Shown: positions 10,001 through 17,029, counted from the stretch's first letter. The stretch: DNA of 44,953 bases from Streptomyces poriferorum (GCF_019399235.1 NZ_JAELVH010000066.1:1-44953); one strand, 5' to 3'. Numbers and translations: made by a program. Notes: generated by a model not told the origin, from the sequence alone.

Positions 10001-11193
10001 ACGCGGCGGACGGCTGGACGAAGCTGGCCGACGCGGCCGACACCCGGGAGGCGCCGGCCCGCGGGTTCATCAACGGGAAGCTGTACATCGCCGGCGGCTG
10101 GGGCGCCGGCGGGGATCCGGACGCCAAGCTGGAGATCTACGACCCCGCCTCCAACACCTGGACGACCGGCGCCTCCTCGCCGGCTCCGCTGGCGGGCGCG
10201 GGCTCCGCGGTCCTGAACGGCAAGCTGTACTCCGTCGGCGGCTGCACCACCGCGTGCGGCTCCACTTCCGTGACGGTCTACAACCCCTCGGACGACTCGT
10301 GGTCCACCGCGGCGGACTACCCGGAGAACGTGGCCTGGGAATCCTGCGGCACCATCAGCGGGCTGCTGTACTGCGCCGGCGGAACCAACAGTGCCGGTGA
10401 GCTGAAGTCCGCGTACGCCTACGACCCCGCCGCCGACTCCTGGTCTGCCCTGCCGGACATGCCGGAGACCGTGTGGGCCTCGTCCTACACGGCGGCCAAC
10501 GGTCTGCTGCTGGTCTCCTCCGGTGTCAGCGGCGGCGCCCTCACCAATGCGGGGTACGCCTACGACCCGGACGCCGGGACCTGGTCGTCCCTGCCCAACG
10601 CCGACGTGGCGACCTACCGCGGCGGCGGAGCCCCCGGCTTCTACAAGGTCGGCGGGGCGGACGCTCCCAGCTCCCCGTCCACCGCGGTGGAACTGCTGGC
10701 CGGCTACGACCAGGCCGGCGGCTCGGACGTCAGCTGGCTGTCGCTGGACCCCTCGGAGGTCAAACTCCACCCGGGGGACAGCGTCTCGGTCGCGGTGGCA
10801 GTGAACGCCTCGGTCGAGGAGATCACCCAGCCCGGTGAGTTCACGGCCCAGATCGGCATCTCGGCCAGCACCCCCTACCCGGTGGCAGCGGTCCCCGTCA
10901 CCATGACGGTGGCCCCGCCGAACACCTGGGGCAAGATCACCGGAACGGTGCTCGGCAAGTCGGCCACCGGCGCCACGGCACCCCTCAAGGGAGCGACCGT
11001 CCAGATCGACTCATGGGCGTCCTCGTACACCCTGATCACGGACAAGGACGGCCACTACTCCCTCTGGCTGGACGCCCGTAACAACCCCCTCACCGTGATC
11101 GTCGCCAAGGACGGTTACGCCCCGACGGTGGCCACCGTCAAGGTCATCAAGAAGGGAACCGTGACCACCGACTTCACCCTGAAGAAGGCGTAG
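7021..11193 (+). CDS. Large secreted S53 (sedolisin-like) protease with kelch and Ig-like repeat domains
   Basis: Secreted serine-carboxyl endopeptidase, 1390 residues. A signal peptide (hydrophobic core about residues 20-45) is followed by a short pro-region and the S53 catalytic domain. Catalytic E170 and D174 lie in GEISLDLDM, the oxyanion Asp D256 in SSGDSAYG, and Ser357 in GGTSASSP; a calcium-site-like end (GTGWDGPTGLGTPNG) follows. After about residue 440 come two carboxypeptidase-regulatory-like domains, a choice-of-anchor-J/MAM-like domain (about 620-770), another regulatory-like repeat, about five kelch-type repeats (about 960-1230) and a final regulatory-like domain. TTG at 7021 is chosen because GGGAGA stands 7 nt upstream; ATG 7006 and GTG 6997 have no ribosome site. 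Codon 32 is TTA (7114-7116), a possible bldA control point. Confidence 0.88.
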   Translation: MTVTGISRPAARRTRSAWTGLTALAGASAIALLGLTAPAATATASASADPNTKPSVEASCADPGPGHVRCFALRRTDVSARKGVQPDAATPDGWGATALQGAYNLPADGGAGQTIAIVDAYDGPTAEEDLAVYRAQYGLPACTTDNGCFKKVDQRGGTDYPAPNSGWAGEISLDLDMVSAAAPYAKIVLVEAASASFEDMGAAVDQAVAQGAKYVSNSYGTGYSSVPGSGEDPAETTEFDAHYNHPGVAVVASSGDSAYGVSYPAASQYVTSVGGTALEQDSSTTRGWSESVWSNSYGGPGSGCSLYEERPAWQEGVSTDCDKRAVSDVAAVADPLTGVSVYQTYGGDGWAVYGGTSASSPIIAGVYAAAGTPPTGSYPAAYPYAAGGSGLNDVVDGTNGSCTPAKLCSAGTGWDGPTGLGTPNGVQAFRSGPQGVLSGGVTDTTTGDPVAGAEITAGDSRATSGADGAYSLTLPPGTYDLKVAAYGYTTATFPGVEITDGGAVTRNLALTPVPTRTVSGKVTDGSGHGWPLYAAISVEGAPGTPVETDPATGTYAVDLPAGKSYTLKVTSNYPGYRSASKDITVGDSAVSANVSLPVDVWAGTAPGYTATDEGVTEPFDSTTSAPEGWTVDNAEGTTGGWEFDDPGKRTNTTGGKGAFAIVDSDKAGSGKIQDSTLTSPFYDFSGTELPELSYRTSYKPYSGQKADVEVSSDGGTTWSKVSSHTTAVTGSKVTLALTDQAGKSDVRVRFHFTGKFSWWWQLDDVFIGSRGLSAVPGGLVVGQVTDANTGAGIAGGTLTGTGDGAVSTTSAATPDDAALGDGFFWAFAPVGKQTVTAAKAKYTSASKAVTLAADSTVTKDFSLKAGRLKVTPAAVTAPVAWGGAATRTVTIKNTGGADATVKLEEKSGAYTPAASGAPLISEKGSYSPLSSKSRKAGRTAGATASPAEGGDAWQTVADLPEAVMDNAVAVNDGKVYSAFGYDGTDDTRSLYSYDAADGWTKLADAADTREAPARGFINGKLYIAGGWGAGGDPDAKLEIYDPASNTWTTGASSPAPLAGAGSAVLNGKLYSVGGCTTACGSTSVTVYNPSDDSWSTAADYPENVAWESCGTISGLLYCAGGTNSAGELKSAYAYDPAADSWSALPDMPETVWASSYTAANGLLLVSSGVSGGALTNAGYAYDPDAGTWSSLPNADVATYRGGGAPGFYKVGGADAPSSPSTAVELLAGYDQAGGSDVSWLSLDPSEVKLHPGDSVSVAVAVNASVEEITQPGEFTAQIGISASTPYPVAAVPVTMTVAPPNTWGKITGTVLGKSATGATAPLKGATVQIDSWASSYTLITDKDGHYSLWLDARNNPLTVIVAKDGYAPTVATVKVIKKGTVTTDFTLKKA

Positions 11194-11198
11194 GGAAC

Positions 11199-11231
11199 GC
11201 GGCGGGCCCACCCCCGGGCCGGGCCCGCCGC
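11199..11231 (+). terminator. Hairpin after the S53 protease gene
   Basis: Perfect 11-bp stem GCGGCGGGCCC / GGGCCCGCCGC with an 11-nt loop, starting 6 bp after the stop codon. No T-run, as usual in Streptomyces. Confidence 0.75.
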
Positions 11232-11302
11232 ACACCGGTCTACCCGAACCGGCAGCCGGCGGTCCACGTCGGCCCGCCGGGACTTCGAGTCGGCCGGGGC
11301 CT

Positions 11303-11342
11303 CCGGACGGCTGACGCGTCGGGTGACGCGTCAGCCGTCCGG
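11303..11342. terminator. Bidirectional terminator between convergent genes
   Basis: Perfect 18-bp inverted repeat CCGGACGGCTGACGCGTC with a four-base GGGT loop. It lies between the protease gene (+) and the flavin oxidoreductase gene (-) and could end transcription from both sides. Confidence 0.8.
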
Positions 11343-11398
11343 CGGTGATGGCGCGCGCCGCGGAACCCGTACCTTCCCTGGGCCCGTGCCGCCCGGCG

Positions 11399-12469
11399 TC
11401 ACGCTCCCAGAACCGGGTAGTCCGTGTAACCGCGGTGGTCGCCCCCGTAGAACGTGGCGGCGTCCGGGGTGTTGAAAGGACCGCCCGCGCGCAGCCGCTC
11501 GGGCAGGTCCGGGTTGGCCAGGAACAGCACGCCGTACGAGACGATGTCGGCCACTCCCTCCTCGATCAGCGCGAGCGCCTCGGGTCCCGTCGGCCCCTCG
11601 CTCGCCGGGTTGAGGACGAGGGTGCCGTTGAACTGCTTGCGCAGGGACTCGGTCAGCTCACGGTCGCCGGCCGCCCCCTCGACGAGGTGCAGATAGGCGA
11701 GCCCGAGCGGCTCGACCGCCTGTACCAGTGCGCTGTACGTGGCCTCGGGCGCGGGCTCGTCGATGTCGTTGTACCCGTTGCCGGGCGAGAGGCGGATCGC
11801 GGTGCGGGCGGCACCGATCTCGGCGGCGACGGCGCGCACGGTCTCCAGGGCGAAGCGGATCCGGCCCTCCACGGAGCCGCCCCACGCGTCGGTGCGGAGG
11901 TTGGAGTTGGGCGCCAGGAACTGGTGGATCAGGTATCCGTTGGCGCCGTGCAGCTCCACCCCGTCGAAGCCGGCGTCCACCGCGTTGCGCGCCGCCGTCA
12001 CGAAGTCGGCGATCGTCGCCCGGATCTCGGCGTCGGTCAGCTCGCGCGGGGTGACGAAGTCCTTCGGACCCTCGTGGGTGAAGACCTGCCCTGCGGCCGC
12101 GACCGCGGAGGCGCCGACGGGGACGAGCCCGTCGGGCAGCAGGACCGGGTGGCCGATGCGGCCGGTGTGCATGACCTGCGCGAATATCCTGCCGCCCCGG
12201 GCGTGCACGGCGTCGGTGACGTTGCGCCAGCCGGCGATCTGCGCGGCGCTGTGCAGTCCTGGGGTGCTCGGGTATCCCTGGCCCCCGGCCGACGGCTGGA
12301 TGCCCTCGGTGATGAGGAGCCCGGCCGAGGCCCGCTGGGCGTAGTACTCCGCGGTGAGCTCACCGGGCGCCCCACCCTCGCCCGCCCGGCTGCGGGTCAT
12401 CGGCGCCAGGGCGATGCGGTTGGCGAGCGGGGTGCCGGCCAGGTCGAGCGGGTCGAATGCGGTGGTCAT
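11399..12469 (-). CDS. Old yellow enzyme family NADH:flavin oxidoreductase
   Basis: FMN-dependent ene-reductase of 356 residues, a single TIM-barrel domain like NemA and xenobiotic reductases. It would reduce activated C=C bonds in the cytoplasm with NAD(P)H. Family marks: PMTRSR near residue 24, the active-site pair H174 and N177 in ELHGANGYLIHQFLAP, GRIRFALETVRAV, and a C-terminal YTDYPVL. The open frame reaches 12526, but ATG 12469 has a GGGGG Shine-Dalgarno and removes a tail that would read through operator DNA. Divergent from a MarR gene, with three related dyads between them: a common arrangement in which an electrophile-sensing regulator controls an ene-reductase. Confidence 0.93.
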   Translation of the reverse strand: MTTAFDPLDLAGTPLANRIALAPMTRSRAGEGGAPGELTAEYYAQRASAGLLITEGIQPSAGGQGYPSTPGLHSAAQIAGWRNVTDAVHARGGRIFAQVMHTGRIGHPVLLPDGLVPVGASAVAAAGQVFTHEGPKDFVTPRELTDAEIRATIADFVTAARNAVDAGFDGVELHGANGYLIHQFLAPNSNLRTDAWGGSVEGRIRFALETVRAVAAEIGAARTAIRLSPGNGYNDIDEPAPEATYSALVQAVEPLGLAYLHLVEGAAGDRELTESLRKQFNGTLVLNPASEGPTGPEALALIEEGVADIVSYGVLFLANPDLPERLRAGGPFNTPDAATFYGGDHRGYTDYPVLGA

Positions 12470-12492
12470 GAGAAGCCCCCAGAAAGAGATAT

Positions 12493-12571
12493 GTGGTCGG
12501 CCAACCAAAACTATGTGGTCGACCAAGCATCTGCGACGGGTGCCACTCTAGCGCATTACTTGGCCGACCAA
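12493..12571. promoter_or_regulatory. Three MarR-type operators between the ene-reductase and MarR genes
   Basis: Three copies of a 12-bp dyad close to TTGGYCGRCCAA: GTGGTCGGCCAA (12493-12504), GTGGTCGACCAA (12515-12526) and TTGGCCGACCAA (12560-12571). The first two are spaced 22 bp, two helix turns, on the ene-reductase side. The third lies on the MarR side inside a longer near-dyad (TTACTTGG..CCAAGGTAA). They should serve as sites for the MarR protein, giving shared control and autoregulation. Confidence 0.75.
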
Positions 12572-12637
12572 GGTAAAGTTGGCGGGACGCCGCGTCCGGC
12601 GGCCGCGGAGCCGCCGCGCACCACCAGAGGAGCCCCG

Positions 12638-13123
12638 ATGACCTCCGATCCCGCCTGTACCGAGCTGCCCAGCGCCGCACGCGGCGGTCCGGTCAGCCAT
12701 GCCGTGTCGCGGGTCGCACGGCTCCACCGGATCGCGGCGGGCAAGCTGCTCAAGGGGGCGGGCCTCTACCCCGGCCAGGAGTTCCTGATGATGTACCTCT
12801 GGGACGCGGGGGCGGTCCGGCAGTCCGAGGTGATCAAGGCGGTCGACCTGGACCCGTCCACCGTCACCAAGATGCTCCAGCGCCTGGAGCAGTCCGGACA
12901 CGTCCGCCGCAGCCCCGACCCGGCCGACCGCAGGGCCGTCCTGGTCGAGGCCACCGACAACAGCTGCGCACTGCTCTCCGACGTGGAACGGGCCTGGACG
13001 AGCCTTGAGGAGCACACCCTCGCGGGCCTGGACACCGGGGAGCGCAAGGAGCTGGCCAGACTGCTGGCCCGGGTCGAGGAGAACCTCTGCCGGGAGACGG
13101 CTGACTGCCCGGAGAACCGCTGA
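12638..13123 (+). CDS. MarR-family transcriptional regulator
   Basis: Winged-helix repressor of 161 residues. The HTH and wing lie around residues 65-100 (QSEVIKAVDLDPSTVTKMLQ, then HVRRSPDPADRRAVLVEAT with the DxR wing motif). Long helices at both ends would make the dimer interface. ATG 12638 follows AGAGGAGCCCC, a good ribosome site; the same frame is open far upstream but runs opposite to the ene-reductase gene and is not coding. Three dyads in the 168-bp divergent region are the expected operators. Two cysteines are visible (C8 and one in TDNSCALL), so redox or electrophile sensing is possible but unproven. Confidence 0.92.
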   Translation: MTSDPACTELPSAARGGPVSHAVSRVARLHRIAAGKLLKGAGLYPGQEFLMMYLWDAGAVRQSEVIKAVDLDPSTVTKMLQRLEQSGHVRRSPDPADRRAVLVEATDNSCALLSDVERAWTSLEEHTLAGLDTGERKELARLLARVEENLCRETADCPENR

Positions 13124-13167
13124 TGGCCTCGGGCGGGAAACGGCCGGACCCTCCGGAGAACCGCTGA
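13084..13167. repeat. Imperfect tandem duplication of the marR gene 3' end
   Basis: Positions 13084-13123 (last codons and stop of the MarR gene) resemble 13127-13167 at roughly 32 of 41 positions. The final 15 bases, CCGGAGAACCGCTGA, are identical and include the stop codon. The second copy is outside any gene and reads as a decayed duplicate of the C-terminal coding end. Confidence 0.65.
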
Positions 13168-13177
13168 CGCCCCAGGG

Positions 13178-14239
13178 TCAGCCCCCGAGCACGTCCAGCG
13201 CCCGGTCCACGTCGGCCTCGGTGTTGTAGAGGTGGAAGGCCGCCCGCAGATTGCCGGCCCGGTCGGACACCATCACCCCGGCGCGCTCCAGGTCCGCGGC
13301 CCGGCCACCGAGCCCGGGCGCGCCGACGACGGCCGTCGTCCCCGGCACGGGCTTGTGGCCCAGCCCTTCCAGCCCCTGCCGGAACCGGGCCGCGAGCCCG
13401 GTGGCGTGGTCGTGGAGGGCGTCGACGCCGATCTCGTTCAGCAGCGCGAGGGAGTGCTCGGCGCCGTGGTACGGGAGGAACGCGGGAGGCTCGTCGTAGC
13501 GGCGGGCGTCGGGGGCGAGCGTCCCGACCGGTTCGTACAGGCTGTTCCACGAGTCCGCGGCCGCGACCCAGCCCGCGAAGACCGGCGGCAGCGACCGCTG
13601 CGCGTCCTCGGTGACCGTGAGGAACGACGTGCCCCGCGGGCAGAGCAGGAACTTGAAGCCACCGGTGACCGTGTAGTCGTACGCCCCCGCGTCCAGCGGC
13701 AGCCAGCCCGCGGACTGAGTGGCGTCGAGCAGCGTACGGGCCCCGTGGGCGGCGGCAGCGGCCCGTACCGCGTCCAGGCCGGCGAGCCGGCCGTCGGCTG
13801 ACTGCACCGAGGAGAAGGCGACGAGCGCGGTCCCGGGTCGCACCGCGTCGGCCAGCTCCGCCAGCGGTACGTAGCGCATCCGGAGGTCACCACGGACCGC
13901 GAACGGGCTGGTGACCGAGCTGAACTCGCCCTCGGGCGCCAGGACTTCGGCCCCGGCCGGCAGCGAGCAGGCGATCAGGCCCACATGGACGGCGACCGAG
14001 CTGCCGACCGCGACCCGGCCGGCGTCGACCCCGGCGAGCCGCGCGAAGCCGGCCCTGGCCCGGTCCACCGCGCCGAAGTCGCCCGCACCGGCCCTGCGAC
14101 CGGTGGCGTTCTCCTCGGCGAGCGCCTTCACGGCGTCGACGGTACGACGGGGCAGCAGCCCGCAGGAGGAGGTGTTGAGGTAGGCGGTCTCCGGCGCGAA
14201 CTCGGCGGCCACCGCACGGCTGAGCGAAGAGATCATCAT
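13178..14239 (-). CDS. Class V aminotransferase / cysteine desulfurase-like PLP enzyme
   Basis: Fold-type I PLP enzyme of 353 residues. The Schiff-base lysine is K196 in GGFKFLLCPRGTSF; the PLP phosphate/ring residues are in LLDATQSAGWLPLD, where the Asp and the Gln-Ser pair replace the usual D-x-x-H/Q. The family covers cysteine desulfurases, isopenicillin-N epimerase-like proteins and kynureninase relatives; nothing here fixes the substrate, and no SufE/IscU partner lies nearby. The frame is open to a TTG at 14281, but that extension would translate an inverted repeat and add a TTA codon, so ATG 14239 (followed by another ATG) is preferred. Single-gene unit. Confidence 0.85.
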   Translation of the reverse strand: MMISSLSRAVAAEFAPETAYLNTSSCGLLPRRTVDAVKALAEENATGRRAGAGDFGAVDRARAGFARLAGVDAGRVAVGSSVAVHVGLIACSLPAGAEVLAPEGEFSSVTSPFAVRGDLRMRYVPLAELADAVRPGTALVAFSSVQSADGRLAGLDAVRAAAAAHGARTLLDATQSAGWLPLDAGAYDYTVTGGFKFLLCPRGTSFLTVTEDAQRSLPPVFAGWVAAADSWNSLYEPVGTLAPDARRYDEPPAFLPYHGAEHSLALLNEIGVDALHDHATGLAARFRQGLEGLGHKPVPGTTAVVGAPGLGGRAADLERAGVMVSDRAGNLRAAFHLYNTEADVDRALDVLGG

Positions 14240-14255
14240 GGGCCCAGCCTGAATC

Positions 14256-14292
14256 CCCCTTAACTCATAGTCAATCACCAAGAGTTAAGGGG
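14256..14292. promoter_or_regulatory. 11-bp perfect inverted repeat upstream of the aminotransferase gene
   Basis: CCCCTTAACTC (14256-14266) and GAGTTAAGGGG (14282-14292) are exact complements separated by 15 bp, with centres of the arms 26 bp apart, so both arms face nearly the same side of the helix. The element lies 17-53 bp upstream of the ATG at 14239 and looks like an operator for an unknown regulator. It could also terminate the DsbA-like gene read toward it. Confidence 0.55.
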
Positions 14293-14329
14293 TCCACCCA
14301 AGCGAAGCTTATGGGTGCAGCTCACAGGC

Positions 14330-15049
14330 TCAGACAGTGCCGCCGGCCTGCGGAACCTCGCAGGCCCCGTCGGCGTCGCATGCCGCCGCGTCTCCGCCGA
14401 CCACGGTCAGCGGGCGGTCCTTCCATGCCTGCTCCAGCGCCTGGGCGAAGACCTCGGCGGGCTGGCCGCCGGAGATGCCGTAGCGCCGGTCGAGCACGAA
14501 GAACGGCACCGCGTTGGCGCCCAGTTCGGACGCCTCCCGCTCGTCGGCCCGCACCTCGTCCGCGTACGCCTCGGGATCGGCGAGCACCGCGCGCGCCTCG
14601 TCCGCGTCGAGACCGGCCTCGACGGCCAGCCCGACCAGCACCTCGTCGTCGTAGACGGAACGCTCTTCGGCGAAGTTCGCCCGGTAGGCGAGGTTCAGCA
14701 GCTCGTCCTGGCGGCCGCGGGCCTTGGCCAGGTGCAGCAGCCGGTGGATGTCGAAGGTGCTGCCGTGGTCACGGCCCTCGGCGCGGTAGCCGAGCCCTTC
14801 GGCCTGCGCGTTGGCCGCGACGTTCGCCTCCATGGAGCGCGCTTCCTCGGGGGTGCGCCCGTACTTCTGCGCCAGCATGTCGATGACCAGCGCGGTGTCG
14901 CCCTTGGCGCGCCCGGGGTCGAGCTCGAAGGAACGGTGGACCACCTCGACCTCGTCGCGGTGGGCGAACCCTGCCAGGCCCTTCTCGAACCGGGCCTTGC
15001 CGATGTAGCACCACGGGCAGGCGATGTCGCTCCAGATCTCGACGCGCAT
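14330..15049 (-). CDS. DsbA-family oxidoreductase (FrnE-like)
   Basis: Thioredoxin-fold dithiol oxidoreductase of 239 residues with no signal peptide, so cytoplasmic. The CPWC active site is at residues 11-14 (SDIACPWCYIGK) and the helical insertion contains SFELDPG and the GSTFDIHRLLHLAK segment typical of FrnE/2-hydroxychromene-2-carboxylate isomerase-related proteins. The cis-Pro loop is NAVPFFVLDRRYGISGGQP. ATG 15049 follows GAGAAGAAGAG; the longer start at 15094 has nothing to support it. A cysteine pair near the C-terminus (AACDADGACEVP) may be a second redox pair, as in deinococcal FrnE. Likely a stress-related disulfide enzyme. Confidence 0.92.
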   Translation of the reverse strand: MRVEIWSDIACPWCYIGKARFEKGLAGFAHRDEVEVVHRSFELDPGRAKGDTALVIDMLAQKYGRTPEEARSMEANVAANAQAEGLGYRAEGRDHGSTFDIHRLLHLAKARGRQDELLNLAYRANFAEERSVYDDEVLVGLAVEAGLDADEARAVLADPEAYADEVRADEREASELGANAVPFFVLDRRYGISGGQPAEVFAQALEQAWKDRPLTVVGGDAAACDADGACEVPQAGGTV

Positions 15050-15203
15050 GACTCTTCTTCTCTCCAGGCTCTCGTGCGGCTGCTCCCGCAGCACGGAGGG
15101 ACCCTCCGCTCAGGGGCAAACGCGTATCGGGGTGCCGGCCATTCCCGGGCCCGGGCCCTGCCTCGGACCAGCGGTCCGGCCACCCGGCCACCCGGCTACC
15201 CGG

Positions 15204-15923
15204 CTACAGGACGGTGCGGTCCATCGGACGGGGCAGCGGATCCAGCGCTCCGGCGTCACGGAGGCGCACATAGGCGTCCACGACGGTCTCGATGTCCCCG
15301 GGAGGCGCGATGTCGAGGAGTACGCCCGCCCCGCGCAGTTCCTCGCGGGCCACACCCACCCCGGCGGGAGCCGGCCCCGCGCGCCCCGGGGAGAGGTAGG
15401 CGAGCCGGCCGACGCTCACATGGGAGAGCGTGTAGTCGAAGCCGGCCCGGTCCTCCAGCGCGTCGAGCAACTCGTCGTCCGTCGCATCACCGAAGTCCGG
15501 CTCCCAGATGTCCGCGATCAGCGCGAGGAGCGCGGCTTCGGGGACCTCGGCACCGTCCGGGGAGACGACCGTCAGCACGACGGCCTGGGTCACGTACTCC
15601 GACTCACCGCCGCCGCGCCCGGAGACCCCGGCCTCCCAGCCCGGCTCACCCTGGCTCGCCAGGCGCAGCCCGGCCCCGTCCGAGGTCTGCGGGGAGTCGT
15701 GGTCGGCCTGGAGCGCGGCCGCCAGCTCCGCCTCGTCGGGCCGGAGCTCCGTGGGGCGGCCGGAGGTGTGGTGCCGGGTCCAGGTCCACGGCTGTCCCGT
15801 GGGCACGGAGGAGGCTGCCGGAAGGAGCGCGGGCAGCGCGTCCAGCATTGCCTTCCAGCGTCCCGCCAGCTCCTGGGGTGTCTCCTTCCGGGGGCCCCAG
15901 AAGACCCGCACCATACGTCGCAT
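15204..15923 (-). CDS. Imm52-like immunity protein (orphan)
   Basis: Predicted cytoplasmic protein of 239 residues. The opening VRVFWGPRKETPQELAGRW and the later stretches SPQTSDGAGLRLASQGEPGW and EYVTQAVVLTVVSP match what I recall of the Imm52 family, immunity proteins of polymorphic toxin systems in actinobacteria. ATG 15923 has GGAGG six bases upstream; the frame continues open upstream but without a ribosome site. No toxin gene, Rhs/PT repeat protein or secretion gene adjoins it. It could be a leftover immunity gene protecting against a neighbour's toxin. The family name comes from memory of the motif, not from a search. Confidence 0.7.
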   Translation of the reverse strand: MRRMVRVFWGPRKETPQELAGRWKAMLDALPALLPAASSVPTGQPWTWTRHHTSGRPTELRPDEAELAAALQADHDSPQTSDGAGLRLASQGEPGWEAGVSGRGGGESEYVTQAVVLTVVSPDGAEVPEAALLALIADIWEPDFGDATDDELLDALEDRAGFDYTLSHVSVGRLAYLSPGRAGPAPAGVGVAREELRGAGVLLDIAPPGDIETVVDAYVRLRDAGALDPLPRPMDRTVL

Positions 15924-16066
15924 GTCCTGCCTCCACCGTGGTGTGCCGCCGCGAGTCCGGCCGCAGTCCGCCGGGTCAGCCCGCCCGCCGACGGTACCGC
16001 CCGGGGGCCGTGCCGTAGCCGCTCGAACGCCTGGACGGAGGCGAATTCCGAGGCATATCGGCCTCG

Positions 16067-16288
16067 TTGGGCAACCGGACGCAGGGACCCACTCAAGCAC
16101 TGGACACACATGACAACGACGCCCTGCTGAACGCCATGCGGAACCTGCGAGCGGCTGCCTACTGCGCGGAGTCCGTCAACGCCGACATCGACAGAATCCT
16201 GCGCGAAGGCGGCTACCGGGGTACCTCTCGCCGTCCTGCAACGGGGAAAGCGGCCAACTGCGATTATCCGAAGGTGCCTCTCGGCTGA
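16067..16288 (+). CDS. Small hypothetical protein (73 residues, start uncertain)
   Basis: Unrecognised. The central part (DALLNAMRNLRAAAYCAESV and NADIDRILREGG) reads like amphipathic helix, and its third codon positions are about 90% G or C, which favours real coding. The first possible start is TTG 16067, with no good ribosome site; the only ATG inside is at 16136. It might therefore be a short gene with an odd start, or the remaining 3' piece of an older gene. It lies divergent from the Imm52-like gene and ends 130 bp before the DUF1349 gene on the other strand. Confidence 0.4.
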   Translation: MGNRTQGPTQALDTHDNDALLNAMRNLRAAAYCAESVNADIDRILREGGYRGTSRRPATGKAANCDYPKVPLG

Positions 16289-16361
16289 ACCGGCGAGCGG
16301 GCATCGTGACGGGCCTCGGGTCTCCAGGCGCCCACGACCAACGGGAAGCCCCACACGCACC

Positions 16362-16403
16362 GATGCCCCCGCCCTCCGGACAAGAGAGGAAGGCGGGGGC
16401 ATC
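16362..16403. terminator. Terminator after the DUF1349 gene
   Basis: 12-bp perfect stem GATGCCCCCGCC / GGCGGGGGCATC, extended by two more pairs after one mismatch. It lies 14 bp beyond the DUF1349 stop codon and can also end transcription from the small plus-strand ORF. Confidence 0.75.
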
Positions 16404-16417
16404 GAGTCACGCTTCGG

Positions 16418-17029
16418 TCAGCTGCCGTCGCGCAGGTCCGCGAGGCCCGTCGGGCGGAACTCGATCCGGTCGAAGGAGACCTCGCAGCCCTCACCCGTGG
16501 GCGACTGGGCGAGGAAGCCGATGGACGCGCCGGCGGCCCGGTCCGCGTCGCCCAGGGCGAAGACGCGGACGAAGGTCCACTTCTCGCCGTCGGGTGAGGC
16601 GTGGCAGGCGAAGGCGTTGCCGGTGCGGCTCAGGCGCAGCCAGTAGGTGTCGCCGTCCACGACGAAGGAGTTGACGTCGTCGGAGTGGCCGCGGGTGACG
16701 ACGGTGCAGATGGTGGGGCGGTCCGGGGAGAGCTCCAGGCAGATCTTGGCCCACTCCCGGTCGCCGACGTGGAGGTAGAGGACCCCCGCGTCGAAGGCGG
16801 CGGCGAAGCCGACGCGTACCCGGGCGATCAGCTGGAAGTCGCCTGCCGGCGCGGGGCCCAGGAGGCGGGGTGCGTCGCTCTCCGTGTCGAGGGCGTCGCC
16901 GCCCGGCGGGACGAAGCGGTCCTGTCGGGCGCCCGCGCTGCCGGTGAGTACACCGTCCTCGTAGTTCCAGCCCGTGGCGGGGCCGAACGGCTCCAGGCCG
17001 AAGGGGAGTTCGGGAAGGCTCAGGGTCAT
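16418..17029 (-). CDS. DUF1349 (concanavalin-A-like) protein
   Basis: Single-domain protein of 203 residues with the DUF1349 pattern: LTGSAGARQDRFVPP, DFQLIARVRVGF, AGVLYLHVGDREWAKICLE, VVTRGHSDDVNSF, YWLRLSRTGNAFACHASPDG and a final FDRIEFRP. The fold is a beta sandwich often found beside or fused to glycosidases, suggesting a carbohydrate ligand; its own activity is unknown. No signal peptide. The ATG at 17029 overlaps the stop codon of the aldehyde dehydrogenase gene (ATGA), so the two are translationally coupled and probably act in the same pathway. Confidence 0.88.
   Translation of the reverse strand: MTLSLPELPFGLEPFGPATGWNYEDGVLTGSAGARQDRFVPPGGDALDTESDAPRLLGPAPAGDFQLIARVRVGFAAAFDAGVLYLHVGDREWAKICLELSPDRPTICTVVTRGHSDDVNSFVVDGDTYWLRLSRTGNAFACHASPDGEKWTFVRVFALGDADRAAGASIGFLAQSPTGEGCEVSFDRIEFRPTGLADLRDGS

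Noticed and set aside
11345..12637. Upstream extension of the MarR frame
   Set aside because: It runs antisense through the whole ene-reductase gene; MarR proteins are about 160 residues and begin at 12638.
14330..15049. DsbA-like protein as a secreted oxidase
   Set aside because: There is no signal peptide; the sequence starts MRVEIWSDIACPWC at the thioredoxin fold.
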